Below are positions 7,814 to 18,316 of a DNA stretch of 64,000 nucleotides, piece after piece. Below the pieces are notes generated by a model that was not told where the DNA came from, made no database searches, and saw only the letters and a list, made by a program, of their open reading frames with translations. A program made the translations under genes and the position numbers. Source of the DNA: Devosia sp. (GTDB lineage: Bacteria; Pseudomonadota; Alphaproteobacteria; Rhizobiales; Devosiaceae); the NCBI RefSeq assembly GCF_025809055.1, contig NZ_CP075529.1:2777501-2841500 (forward strand), given 5' to 3'. How positions within the stretch are numbered: position 1 is the stretch's first letter; each line of letters begins with the position of its first letter.

Positions 7814-8609
7814 CCAGCTTTCAAGCCGCATCGAGGTCAAGGCGCTGACCCTGTCCTACGGCGCAGACGTGATCCTGGATGCGTTGAGCCTGCCGATCCC
7901 CAAGGGACAGATCACGGTTCTGGCCGGTCCCAATGGCTGCGGAAAGTCGACGCTTTTGCGGGCCATCCGGCGTCTGCATGCGCCCCAATCGGGGCAGGTT
8001 CTGCTCGATGCCGAGGATATTTCCAGGCTCAACGGCAAGGCGCTGGGCCGCCGGATCGGCCTTTTGGTGCAAAGCCCGAGCGCGCCCCAGGACATGACGG
8101 TGGAAGAGCTGGTGCGGCTGGGGCGCTATCCGCACCAGGCCATGCTGCAACCCTGGAGCCCGGGTGACGATGCCGCCGTCGCCGCCGCCATGGCGGGTAC
8201 GGGAGTCGATACCATGCGGCACCGCCGCATCGGATCGCTGTCCGGCGGGCAATTGCAGCGCGCCTGGATCGCCATGGTGCTCGCGCAGGAAACCGACACG
8301 ATCTGCCTCGACGAGCCGGTGAACCATCTCGACATGGCCCATCAGCTCGATTGCCTTGAACTGGTCACCCAGCTCAACCGGGAAAAGGGACGGACGATCG
8401 TGCTCGTGCTGCACGACCTCAATTTGGCTGCGCGCTACGCCGATCAACTGGTCTTCGTCGCGGACGGGCGGGTCCGCGAACGTGGCGCCCCCGAAGTGAT
8501 GATGCGCGCCGACCTCATTGCCGAGGTTTTCGACGTCAATGCGGAAATCATCACCGATCCGGTGCACAACCGGCCGATCTGCATTCCCCATCGCCGGCAG
8601 TCCCGGTAG
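7806..8609 (+). CDS. ABC transporter ATP-binding protein, FecE/FepC type
   Basis: A protein of 267 residues starting at ATG 7806 (MDDQLSSRIEV), inside the end of the permease gene. Walker A GPNGCGKST is at residues 41-49, the signature LSGGQ at 145-149 and Walker B ICLDEP at about 166-171, followed by NHLDMAHQ, typical of the iron-siderophore group. The H-loop lies in VLVLHDLNLAARYAD. It powers uptake of the iron complex through the two upstream permeases. The C-terminus ends DPVHNRPICIPHRR, as in FepC-like proteins. Confidence 0.92.
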   Translation: MDDQLSSRIEVKALTLSYGADVILDALSLPIPKGQITVLAGPNGCGKSTLLRAIRRLHAPQSGQVLLDAEDISRLNGKALGRRIGLLVQSPSAPQDMTVEELVRLGRYPHQAMLQPWSPGDDAAVAAAMAGTGVDTMRHRRIGSLSGGQLQRAWIAMVLAQETDTICLDEPVNHLDMAHQLDCLELVTQLNREKGRTIVLVLHDLNLAARYADQLVFVADGRVRERGAPEVMMRADLIAEVFDVNAEIITDPVHNRPICIPHRRQSR

Positions 8610-8735
8610 CCGCAACCAGCCGCCCGCAGCACCGAGCCTTCGCAATCCGGCACATCACCTTCCGCCAGCGTAACCGCAGGTCGGCGAGCCTGTGGCGCTG
8701 TCGCATTAACAGAATGAAATCAGCAGGTTGGGGGC

Positions 8736-8825
8736 TGGCGGAGAGAGAGGGATTCGAACCCTCGAGACGGTTCCCCGCCTACACACTTTCCAGGCGTGCG
8801 CCTTCGACCACTCGGCCATCTCTCC
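8736..8825 (-). tRNA. tRNA-Ser (anticodon GGA)
   Basis: The minus strand folds as a class II tRNA of 90 nt including an encoded CCA. The acceptor strand GGAGAGA (8825-8819) pairs with TCTCTCC, followed by discriminator G and CCA at 8738-8736. The anticodon loop contains CTGGAAA, giving anticodon GGA (codons UCC/UCU). A long variable arm and the T-arm GGTTCGAATCC are present. The tRNA stands alone in a short gap between the iron ABC operon and a small membrane protein gene. No attachment-site duplication or integrase was seen next to it. Confidence 0.97.
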
Positions 8826-9042
8826 GCATCGCGCAGGTCCCGGTCTGGAAGGTCCGGGATGCGGCCATGTGGGGCCGGTGCGAGCGTGGCGCAATATACC
8901 CATGATCGTTTCCGGCGCAAGGGCGGATGACGCTGTGGTCACATTGTTTTATCGAAGGCTTCCGCAACTTGTTTTGCCCCGCGCCCCTGTGCGAAAATGA
9001 CGATCATGCGCGGCGTGGCGCCGAAGCGGATGGGAATAGGCT

Positions 9043-9366
9043 ATGCGGCTGCTGTTTCGGATCATTGGAACCTGGCTTATCGGGCTGGCGCTGATCTACC
9101 TCGTGGTGGACGGCACCAGGGCCCTGGCCTCCAATAGCCTGGTGCTGACCAGTCTCGAACAGGCCTGGACCAATCTGCACGCACCAAGCCTGGCTGGCGT
9201 CAGCGAATTTCTCGACAGCCGGTTCTTTGCTGCCCTGCTGGATGGTGTGTTGCGCACCCTCTTGACCTATCCGGTATTTGCGGTGCTGGGCGTGCCCGGC
9301 ATCGTGTTTGCGCTGATGGGCCGCCGGCCCCGGCGCGAGCGATTCTTGCGGCAGGAGCAGATCTGA
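9043..9366 (+). CDS. Small membrane protein of unknown function
   Basis: A protein of 107 residues with two hydrophobic stretches: about residues 5-25 (RIIGTWLIGLALIYLVVDG) and 68-93 (RTLLTYPVFAVLGVPGIVFALMG). It ends in the basic tail RRPRRERFLRQEQI. The layout suggests an inner-membrane protein with both ends inside. It lies 52 bp before msrA on the same strand and may be transcribed with it. I recognise it only as a widely conserved small protein of rhizobia-like bacteria and cannot assign a function. Confidence 0.7.
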   Translation: MRLLFRIIGTWLIGLALIYLVVDGTRALASNSLVLTSLEQAWTNLHAPSLAGVSEFLDSRFFAALLDGVLRTLLTYPVFAVLGVPGIVFALMGRRPRRERFLRQEQI

Positions 9367-9418
9367 GCCGGTAACTTTCGGCCCGCCAATGCGTATATAG
9401 GGGTAAAGGAGTTCCATC

Positions 9419-10075
9419 ATGTTCTTCCGCCAGAAGCCACTGACCCTGCCCTCCGCTGCCGATGCCCTGCCTGGCCGCCAGGCAGAAATGTCCATTGCGC
9501 CCAATCACTTCGTCAATGGCGCACCGCTCAAAGGCCCCCATGCCGAGGGTCTTGAAACGATCTATTTTGGCCTCGGATGCTTCTGGGGTGCCGAGCGCCT
9601 GTTCTGGACATTGCCGGGTGTGGTGGTGACGGCGGTGGGTTACCAGGGTGGGACGACGCCGAACCCGACCTATGAGGAGGTGTGCTCCGGCATGACCGGG
9701 CATACCGAGGCGGTCCAGGTGGTCTATGACCCCAAAATCACTGCGCTGGACACCTTGCTCAAGCGCTTCTGGGAGGAGCATGATCCGACCCAGGGCATGC
9801 GCCAGGGCAATGATGTGGGCACGCAATACCGCTCGGCGATCTATACGACGACGTCGCAACAGGCTGAAATCGTTGAGAAAAGCCGGGCTGCGTACCAAGC
9901 CGCCCTGGCCAAGCGCGGTCTCGGGCCGATCACTACCGAGATCGGGGCGGCGGGTCCGTTCTATTATGCCGAGACCTATCACCAGCAATATCTGGCCAAG
10001 AATCCCAACGGCTATTGCGGCCTGGCGGGGACGGGCGTGAGCTGCCCGATCGGGCTGGGCGTGGCTGCCGGCTGA
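9419..10075 (+). CDS. msrA: Peptide-methionine (S)-S-oxide reductase MsrA
   Basis: A protein of 218 residues. It reduces methionine-S-sulfoxide in proteins and free methionine, using thioredoxin-recycled cysteines. The catalytic motif GCFWGAERLF lies at residues 53-62 with Cys54 as nucleophile. Further family blocks are GYQGGTTPNPTYEEVCSGMTGHTE, and GNDVGTQYRSAIY followed by YHQQYLAKNPNGYCG near the C-terminus. The 40-residue N-terminal extension before the catalytic domain is typical of the longer bacterial MsrA group. GTAAAGGAG precedes the ATG. It is cytoplasmic. Confidence 0.96.
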   Translation: MFFRQKPLTLPSAADALPGRQAEMSIAPNHFVNGAPLKGPHAEGLETIYFGLGCFWGAERLFWTLPGVVVTAVGYQGGTTPNPTYEEVCSGMTGHTEAVQVVYDPKITALDTLLKRFWEEHDPTQGMRQGNDVGTQYRSAIYTTTSQQAEIVEKSRAAYQAALAKRGLGPITTEIGAAGPFYYAETYHQQYLAKNPNGYCGLAGTGVSCPIGLGVAAG

Positions 10076-10167
10076 CCGCCCGAAGGGGCGCGAACGCGTC
10101 AACACGTGCCCCAATTGGTTAACACACTGCTCGCTTTTGCCGCGCACCCGCTGCGATAAGGTGCCGA

Positions 10168-11955
10168 TCAGGGCGCGATTGTGTAAATCTCGAGCGGTCC
10201 GGGGTCGGGGACCGGCTCCAGCCAGTCGGGTGGCGTGCCGGCCGCAAGCAGGTTGAGCAGGCTGCCTTCCGTCTTGAGGCCGCTGCCGCGCATCTCGGGC
10301 ATGGCAGGGCAAGTCACCACGAGGTCGAGACCCCGCTCCTTGGCAATGGTTCGCGCCGTGTCGGCGGGAAGATTGAAGAAGCGGAAGGCATCGCGCACCC
10401 CGGCCTGGTTGCGGTGATAGGGCGCGGCGACCACGGCATGCCCTGTTTCGAGCAGGACATGGGACCCCAGATCGATGGGGCTCATGGCCCGGCCGGGTGG
10501 GAGACTGCGCAGGGTGTCGAAGGCCTCGCTCGTAAGGCAGGGGAGTTTACTGGCGCGGGTCTGGGAGGCGAACTGCGCCCGGCCCGAGGGCAGGGCTGCC
10601 ATGACGAGGTTGACGGCGATGGAGATGACCACGCCGGAGACCAGGAGCCAGCTGCCGATCAGCACCAGTCCCGCCCCCAAACGTTTGCGGGCGAGATAGG
10701 CGGCGCGCGCGCGGACGATCAGCCAGGCGGCGGCCGGAACCGCCAGCGGCAGGGCAATGCGGGCGGCGCGGACCTGGGTCAGCATGACGAGGCTGACAAG
10801 AACCAGGAAGACGAGCAGCACCAGCCAGCCCAGCCGGTTTTCGGGTTCACGCCGCATGGCCAGAATTACGGCGCACAGCGCCAGCACCAGCGGCAGGGCG
10901 ACAGCAATGGCATAGGCCGGCAGATCGGGCAGGGTTTCATGCCAGGGCCGGGCTTCGACGATGATATCGAGCCAGTTTTCGCGCAGCCATGGATCTAGCC
11001 CGGCATAGGGCCCGCCCAGGCATTGCGGATAAACGAGGACCAGGACGGCCAGCACGGCAGTGCCAAGGGTCGCCAAGAGCGCCAGACGCTGCCAGGCGCG
11101 GTGCGGGGCCGGCAGGACAGCGACAACCACATAGGCGCCCCCGACACCGGCCATGGCCAGCACGAAGACCGGGGAAATCATGTCGCAGGCCGCGTCCAGC
11201 CACAGCCAGGGCGGACGGGCGAGCATCAGGTGGAAGAGGGTGCCGAGAGCCAGAGCCAGACCGAAAGCCATGAGATTGGCGCGGTAGCGGGCATCGGCGA
11301 CATAGACCAGCCCGAAGGCCACGATGGCGGCCGCAACCATGGGCACCGATTCAATGGCGATGGCGAGGGCGGTGGCCGCAAGGGCGCCGGCCAGCCATGC
11401 CGCGCCCGGACGGCGCAGCGCCGCTATGGTGGCCCAGAGGCAGGCCAGCGCCAGAAGGATGACGACGCCGTGGTGATCGACCCGGCCGGGGGTAAATTCG
11501 GCGAGGACTGCCGGACTGAGAATGGGCAAGGCAAGGGCGGGAAGCAGGCCGTCGCGCCCGACCAGCGCCAGGGTTGCCCCGGCACTCAGCCACAGCAGCA
11601 GGGCCAGAAGCAGCAGCGGCCAGACCGTTGCGGCAAAGCCGATGGCAAATTCCGGCCCACCAAACACCTGGCCCAGGGCCAGCAGCCCCGCCAGGGGCAG
11701 GTCGATGAGCCGGGACCAGTGAATTTCGGCGCCGAACGGGGTGTTGAGCCGGTGCTGCACCAGATCGTACCAGCCCTGGCCGCCCAGCAGGTCGCGGGCG
11801 ACAACCATGCGCATGGCATCGTCGGTATCGGCGAACAGCGGTACGGGACCGGCGCCGACCTGGCCACGCAGCACCAGGGTCAGGGCCGCCACGCTCCAGA
11901 GCGCGGCCAGCCACAGCCAGTCCTTGCGGGTCAGTGTGCTCGATATGGATGGCAC
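10168..11955 (-). CDS. Polytopic membrane protein, STT3-like GT-C glycosyltransferase candidate
   Basis: A protein of 595 residues with about 12 membrane spans and a soluble C-terminal part from about residue 440. Two acidic motifs stand where GT-C enzymes of the STT3/PglB class carry catalytic residues: FADTDDAMRM at residues 41-50 in the first loop, and GRVDHH at 157-162 before a membrane span. The stretch TPFGAEIHWSRLIDLP (72-87) also resembles the first external loop of such enzymes. It may transfer a lipid-linked sugar on the outer face of the inner membrane. No glycan genes lie nearby, so the role is open. It is convergent with msrA. Confidence 0.55.
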   Translation of the reverse strand: MPSISSTLTRKDWLWLAALWSVAALTLVLRGQVGAGPVPLFADTDDAMRMVVARDLLGGQGWYDLVQHRLNTPFGAEIHWSRLIDLPLAGLLALGQVFGGPEFAIGFAATVWPLLLLALLLWLSAGATLALVGRDGLLPALALPILSPAVLAEFTPGRVDHHGVVILLALACLWATIAALRRPGAAWLAGALAATALAIAIESVPMVAAAIVAFGLVYVADARYRANLMAFGLALALGTLFHLMLARPPWLWLDAACDMISPVFVLAMAGVGGAYVVVAVLPAPHRAWQRLALLATLGTAVLAVLVLVYPQCLGGPYAGLDPWLRENWLDIIVEARPWHETLPDLPAYAIAVALPLVLALCAVILAMRREPENRLGWLVLLVFLVLVSLVMLTQVRAARIALPLAVPAAAWLIVRARAAYLARKRLGAGLVLIGSWLLVSGVVISIAVNLVMAALPSGRAQFASQTRASKLPCLTSEAFDTLRSLPPGRAMSPIDLGSHVLLETGHAVVAAPYHRNQAGVRDAFRFFNLPADTARTIAKERGLDLVVTCPAMPEMRGSGLKTEGSLLNLLAAGTPPDWLEPVPDPGPLEIYTIAP

Positions 11956-12021
11956 GGCTTCATCCAGTGTCGCGACAGGGACCGCACTCTCCTATGCGCC
12001 GGGTTAAGGAGCGGTGCAGGC

Positions 12022-12055
12022 TTGACAGATCACACTTTAGTTGCGTATTTACGCA
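12022..12055 (+). promoter_or_regulatory. arsR-type promoter with overlapping palindrome
   Basis: A consensus -35 TTGACA (12022-12027) and TATTTA (12046-12051) at 18-bp spacing lie upstream of the ArsR-family gene. A perfect inverted repeat, TGCGTA-TT-TACGCA (12042-12055), covers the -10. An operator at this place would let the dimeric ArsR protein block its own promoter, which is the usual arrangement for this family. Binding is inferred. Confidence 0.6.
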
Positions 12056-12085
12056 TGAACGCAAATATGAAACGGGAGACTGGAG

Positions 12086-12421
12086 ATGGATCGGCTTACG
12101 ACGACGTTCTCGGCCCTGGCGGACCCGACCCGGCGCGCTATCCTGGCGCGCCTGCTCGATGGGCCTGCCAGCATCAATCAGCTTGCCGAGCCCTTTGCCA
12201 TGACGCTGCCGACAGTGTCGCGCCACATCAAGGTGCTGGCCGATGCCGGGCTAGTGGAAAAGGAGAAGGCCGCGCAGGCGCGCTTCTGCCGGCTGGCGCC
12301 GGATGCGCTTGCCCTGGCCGACGACTGGCTTGCGGACTACCGGCGGTATTTCGAAAGCCGTTTCGACCGGCTCGACGCCCAGTTGCGCGCCGAGGCCAGC
12401 CCCAAGGGAGACCAATCATGA
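12086..12421 (+). CDS. ArsR-family transcriptional regulator
   Basis: A protein of 111 residues. The winged helix-turn-helix is clear: FSALADPTRRAILARLLDGPASINQLAEPFAMTLPTVSRHIKVLADAGLVEKE at about residues 8-60. It lacks the CVC metal site of arsenic sensors, so it belongs to the group paired with SRPBCC (AHSA1) proteins. The start ATG is preceded by GGAG-ACTGG-AG. The stop codon overlaps the start of the SRPBCC gene (ATGA), so the two are one unit. Family knowledge suggests control of its own operon in response to a small molecule; the signal is unknown. Confidence 0.9.
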   Translation: MDRLTTTFSALADPTRRAILARLLDGPASINQLAEPFAMTLPTVSRHIKVLADAGLVEKEKAAQARFCRLAPDALALADDWLADYRRYFESRFDRLDAQLRAEASPKGDQS

Positions 12422-12903
12422 CCCGCCATGGCTTCACCATCACCCGGCATTTTTCCGTCCCGGTCGAGAAGGTGTTTGACGCCTTCACCCAGCCGGACAA
12501 GCTCAATTGGTTCTTCAATCCCGGGCATCGCCCGGACCTGCCGACCACGGTCGACCTGCGGGTGGGCGGCTATTGGCGCCAGGAAATGATCGTCAATGCC
12601 GACCATCGCTATGTCACCGGCGGGCAATATCTGGAAATTAAGGCGCCGCGCCTGCTGGTGCTGGCCTGGGGCGCCGTGGATGGCTGGCCGCGCCTCGACC
12701 CGGACAATCCGGGTGCCGGGCCAAGCATCAGGATTGCGCTCTCGCCCCAGGGGGGCGGCACGCACATGGATTTTGCCGTGGAACTGCCCGATGACATGTC
12801 CGAAACCGAGGCCCGCAAATGGCTCGACAGCGGCATGCATGACGGCTGGAGCATGACGCTGGACCGGCTGGTCGCGGCAATGGCGGAGGGTGGCGAGCGT
12901 TGA
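12418..12903 (+). CDS. SRPBCC (AHSA1-like) domain protein
   Basis: A protein of 161 residues with the START-like fold: FTITRHFSVPVEKVFDAFTQPDKLNWFFNPGHR at the N-terminus, GGYWRQEMIV in the middle and GWSMTLDRL near the end. Proteins of this family bind hydrophobic ligands in a deep pocket. It is translationally coupled to the upstream ArsR gene through a 4-bp overlap, a pairing that is very common in bacteria. It may act with the regulator as ligand binder or effector, but no reaction is known for it. Confidence 0.85.
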   Translation: MTRHGFTITRHFSVPVEKVFDAFTQPDKLNWFFNPGHRPDLPTTVDLRVGGYWRQEMIVNADHRYVTGGQYLEIKAPRLLVLAWGAVDGWPRLDPDNPGAGPSIRIALSPQGGGTHMDFAVELPDDMSETEARKWLDSGMHDGWSMTLDRLVAAMAEGGER

Positions 12904-13522
12904 GGCCGGTGCGGGTGGCAGGGCGAGCGGGGTGGTTGTCTGAGGCATGTCGCTGAGATGGTTTCGACGTGCTGCGCGTTACCCAGAGACCAGCATGCAA
13001 CACCACCGGCCGTCACCCTCGAGCATCCTCGGGTTTGAACCGCGGACCCGAGGGTTTTCACTTGGCGTTGTTGCCGTGGATCGCGCGATAGGCGAACCTG
13101 CCGCGGATTGGTGGTGCTTTCGGGCCCTCAAGTATAGAGCCCTCGGCTCAAGGCCGAGGGTGACGCCCGGTGGGTGCGGCGATATCTACCGCAATCCCAC
13201 AGCAATCCACCGCGTCATTCCAGCGGAAGCCGGAATCCATGCGCGATCATGCCTGCGGCACCAGTGTTCGTAGATAGACCCGGACATGGACCCCGGCCTT
13301 CGCCGGGGTGACCCGGTGGAGTGTGAGCAATGGGGCAAACTAGAGGCTGAGGTCGACCCCATTTCAGACAATCACGTTAGCCAAGCCATGTCCCAAAACC
13401 TGCCATTCGTCATCATCGCCAGCCAATTTCGCTGGAGCGAGAGGCTTAAGACAGAAGGGGACTTGCTCTTGGGTGCGACAATCGACAACGTTATGTCGTG
13501 CAATCCAGTCTAGGAGTGACGC
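12904..13522. repeat. Gene-free stretch carrying several palindromic repeats
   Basis: No convincing gene is seen in these 620 bp. The stretch holds at least three palindromes. One is CCCTCGGC-TCAAG-GCCGAGGG (13140-13160), whose loop and arms match the larger element at 29196-29278. One is ATTCC/GGAAT around AGCGGAAGCC (13217-13236). One is ACCCCGGC-CTTC-GCCGGGGT (13290-13309). A further imperfect palindrome, CCTCGGGTTTGAACC near 13024 with GGACCCGAGGG near 13044, precedes them. These look like non-coding interspersed repeat elements accumulated between operons. Confidence 0.65.
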
Positions 13523-14269
13523 TTGAACAATCACCCTTCGATCAAAGTCTGGCTGTGCTTGCTCCTGTATGGGGGTCTACATCTGTATTCATTTGCTAGT
13601 GCGGAAGACGCAGCGCCAAACTTTTCGAGCAGTTCTTCGGCACAGATCGCAAACGAAAGCGCTGTAGCGTTTTTGGGTGGGTTAGGCTCGGCGACCAACA
13701 TATACGTCAGGCCTAACCGTACGCTATTTTTTGAGGTGATCGGAGAGCGTCCCGAGGAGTTCGCGCAAGCCGTTCGAGGGTTCAATGCCGATCTTGGGGG
13801 AAGACTGGAGTTTAAGGAGTACGGGGTGTTCCCTTTGGTGTCATTCAATTTTTATCGTCGGCTCGAAGACCATATCGAAGAATTTGAGCGACGCACCCAT
13901 ATCGGAGCGAACTATCGCGATTATCTTGTAAAACTGGACTTCACCGTCGATCCTTGTGCCTTTGCCGTCAGCACAGATCGGGAAACCTGGGCTGCTCAGT
14001 CAGCTGTATTCATTGACCTCGACCGTGTTCCCCAAACGAGCCTATCGAACTGTCTTTCGGTTGCGATGGACTACTTCGTTGGCTTCCCTGTACCCAAGGA
14101 CGTGGGGTACCAGAGCGCGCCGCCTCGATCGGTCCGACTCCCAATCCTGACCGCACTTCTGGACTGCTCTAAATCGGGTGAGACAGATAGCCCGAACCCG
14201 GAGCGATCACGGGACGGATTTACAGCTCTGCCATCTATTTCCTGTGCAATAAGGCGTCTGCAACAGTAG
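13523..14269 (+). CDS. Secreted protein of unknown function, low-GC gene
   Basis: A protein of 248 residues, starting at TTG 13523 with AGGAG seven bases upstream. Residues 1-27 look like a signal peptide (VWLCLLLYGGLHLYSFASAEDA), so it is probably exported. The mature part has NIYVRPNRTLFFEVIGERPEEF and a central region with three cysteines (VDPCAF, SNCLSV, LDCSKS). I do not recognise the family. Codon use and base composition are clearly more A/T-rich than in the surrounding genes, suggesting recent transfer. It is followed by 160 bp without features and then by rutR on the other strand. Confidence 0.6.
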   Translation: MNNHPSIKVWLCLLLYGGLHLYSFASAEDAAPNFSSSSSAQIANESAVAFLGGLGSATNIYVRPNRTLFFEVIGERPEEFAQAVRGFNADLGGRLEFKEYGVFPLVSFNFYRRLEDHIEEFERRTHIGANYRDYLVKLDFTVDPCAFAVSTDRETWAAQSAVFIDLDRVPQTSLSNCLSVAMDYFVGFPVPKDVGYQSAPPRSVRLPILTALLDCSKSGETDSPNPERSRDGFTALPSISCAIRRLQQ

Positions 14270-14430
14270 AGATGCGTGTCCGCGATGCCGATGCAGTCGC
14301 CCAAAAAGCCGAAAGTCCGCTACCCACCCCAATCCAGTTCTACCCGGTGCAAGTCCACGCTGGGGGGCCTGCAGCGCATGAAGTCGCTACGCCTCGCCCA
14401 GTCTGTCGGCCGAAGCAATGCCCTCCCGCC

Positions 14431-15183
14431 CTACTTGCCCGGTGTCAGCGGCTTGTAGTCGGGCCTGGGGCGGGGGGTCAGGCCGTGCATGAACAGGTGT
14501 TCGAGATAACGTGCGGCGTCTTCGAAGCGGCCTTCGCCATTGCGGCCCTTGCCGAGGACGGCGCGCACCTGCACGTCGAAATCGGCATAGTGCTGGGTGG
14601 TGGCCCAGATCGAAAAGATCAGGTGATAGGGATCGGCGCGGCCCAGCTTGCCCTGGTCCATCCAGGCCAGCAGCACCTTGGCCTTTTCATCGACCAGGGT
14701 CTTGAGATCGACCTCGATCATGTCGATGACATGCTCGGCGCCGCGCAGCATTTCATTGGCAAAGAGGCGGCTTTCGCGCGGAAAGTCGCGCGCCATTTCC
14801 AGCTTGCGGCGGATATAGGAGCGGATTTCGGTAAAGGGGTCGCCGTCTTCGTCCATGTCGCGCAGCGGCGCCAGCCAGGTGTCGAGCAGGGTGCCGATCA
14901 GCCGGCGGTGAATCTCTTCCTTCTTGGGGAAGTAATAGAGCAGGTTCGGCTTGCTCATGCCGGCGACCTCGGCGATCTGATCGATGGTCGCCCCCCGGAA
15001 GCCGTGCACTGAAAAGACCGCCAGCGCCGCCTCGAGGATGATGTCCTGCTTTTCCTTCTGGATGCGGGTCAGCGGCCGCGGGCGCGCCGTTCCATGGCTG
15101 GATGCGGCCTTGACATCGGCCTTGTGCTGCCGCCGGACGGGGGTGCCTGCAGGGTCGGCCGGTTTGACTTTTCGCGCTGCCAT
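14431..15183 (-). CDS. rutR: TetR-family pyrimidine utilisation regulator RutR
   Basis: A protein of 250 residues when started at ATG 15183 (MAARKVKPAD). The N-terminal 40 residues are basic and disordered. The TetR helix-turn-helix ATIDQIAEVAGMSKPNLLYYFPKKEE is at residues 66-90. The C-terminal ligand domain (ANEMLRGAEHVIDMI, WMDQGKLGRADPYHLIFSIWATTQHYADF) is the RutR type, which in E. coli senses uracil and thymine. It lies opposite the pyrimidine catabolic operon, and a close match to the RutR box stands between the two. Here it likely controls the reductive pathway instead of the Rut pathway. Confidence 0.9.
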   Translation of the reverse strand: MAARKVKPADPAGTPVRRQHKADVKAASSHGTARPRPLTRIQKEKQDIILEAALAVFSVHGFRGATIDQIAEVAGMSKPNLLYYFPKKEEIHRRLIGTLLDTWLAPLRDMDEDGDPFTEIRSYIRRKLEMARDFPRESRLFANEMLRGAEHVIDMIEVDLKTLVDEKAKVLLAWMDQGKLGRADPYHLIFSIWATTQHYADFDVQVRAVLGKGRNGEGRFEDAARYLEHLFMHGLTPRPRPDYKPLTPGK

Positions 15184-15218
15184 TTTCGCCTTGCGGGAAT
15201 GTGTAGGGATGCTAACAT

Positions 15219-15234
15219 TTTTCCAACTGGTCAA
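15219..15234. promoter_or_regulatory. RutR operator
   Basis: The sequence TTTTCCAACTGGTCAA matches the known RutR consensus TTGACCAnnTGGTCAA at 12 of 14 defined positions. It lies 36 bp before the rutR start and 76 bp before the aminotransferase start, in the only gap between the divergent units. RutR bound here could control itself and the catabolic operon, with uracil releasing it. The site is seen directly; occupancy is inferred. Confidence 0.7.
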
Positions 15235-15309
15235 AATTTCTTGGGTTCGGGCGCCAACGTCAAGGCCCAAAAATATGACCTGAGCAAAATCATTGGGAGC
15301 GAGAGTTTC

Positions 15310-18134
<2,825 letters not shown>

Positions 18135-18248
18135 GCAAGATGCAATCGGCTCTCACCAGCATCGCTCCCCTCACCCCAGCCCTCTCCCCGGAGGGGCGAG
18201 GGGGCGATGGGGGTGCTGCCGGTGAAAGAGCATATACAAATGCCCCGG

Positions 18249-18292
18249 CTCCTGCGTCCCCTCGCCCCTTTGGGGAGAGGGCCAGGGTGAGG
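18249..18292 (+). repeat. Left 44-bp direct repeat flanking the DUF559 gene
   Basis: Begins CTCCTGCGTCCCCTCG and ends CAGGGTGAGG, with an internal palindrome (CCCCT...GGGGAGAGGG). It matches the copy at 18628-18671 at 40 of 44 positions in the same orientation. It is part of a longer C/G-rich repeat starting about 18165 of the kind found several times between genes in this window. Confidence 0.75.
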
Positions 18293-18316
18293 AGTACGAA
18301 GGCTCAGCCCGCTCAG

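Noticed and set aside
8736..8825. tRNA-Ser as an integration site for a genomic island
   Set aside because: No integrase and no second copy of the tRNA 3' end were noticed in the window; the neighbours are ordinary genes.
13286..13513. Open frame of 75 codons before the low-GC secreted protein gene
   Set aside because: It begins in a palindromic repeat and has no ribosome site. It could be a small peptide but nothing supports it.
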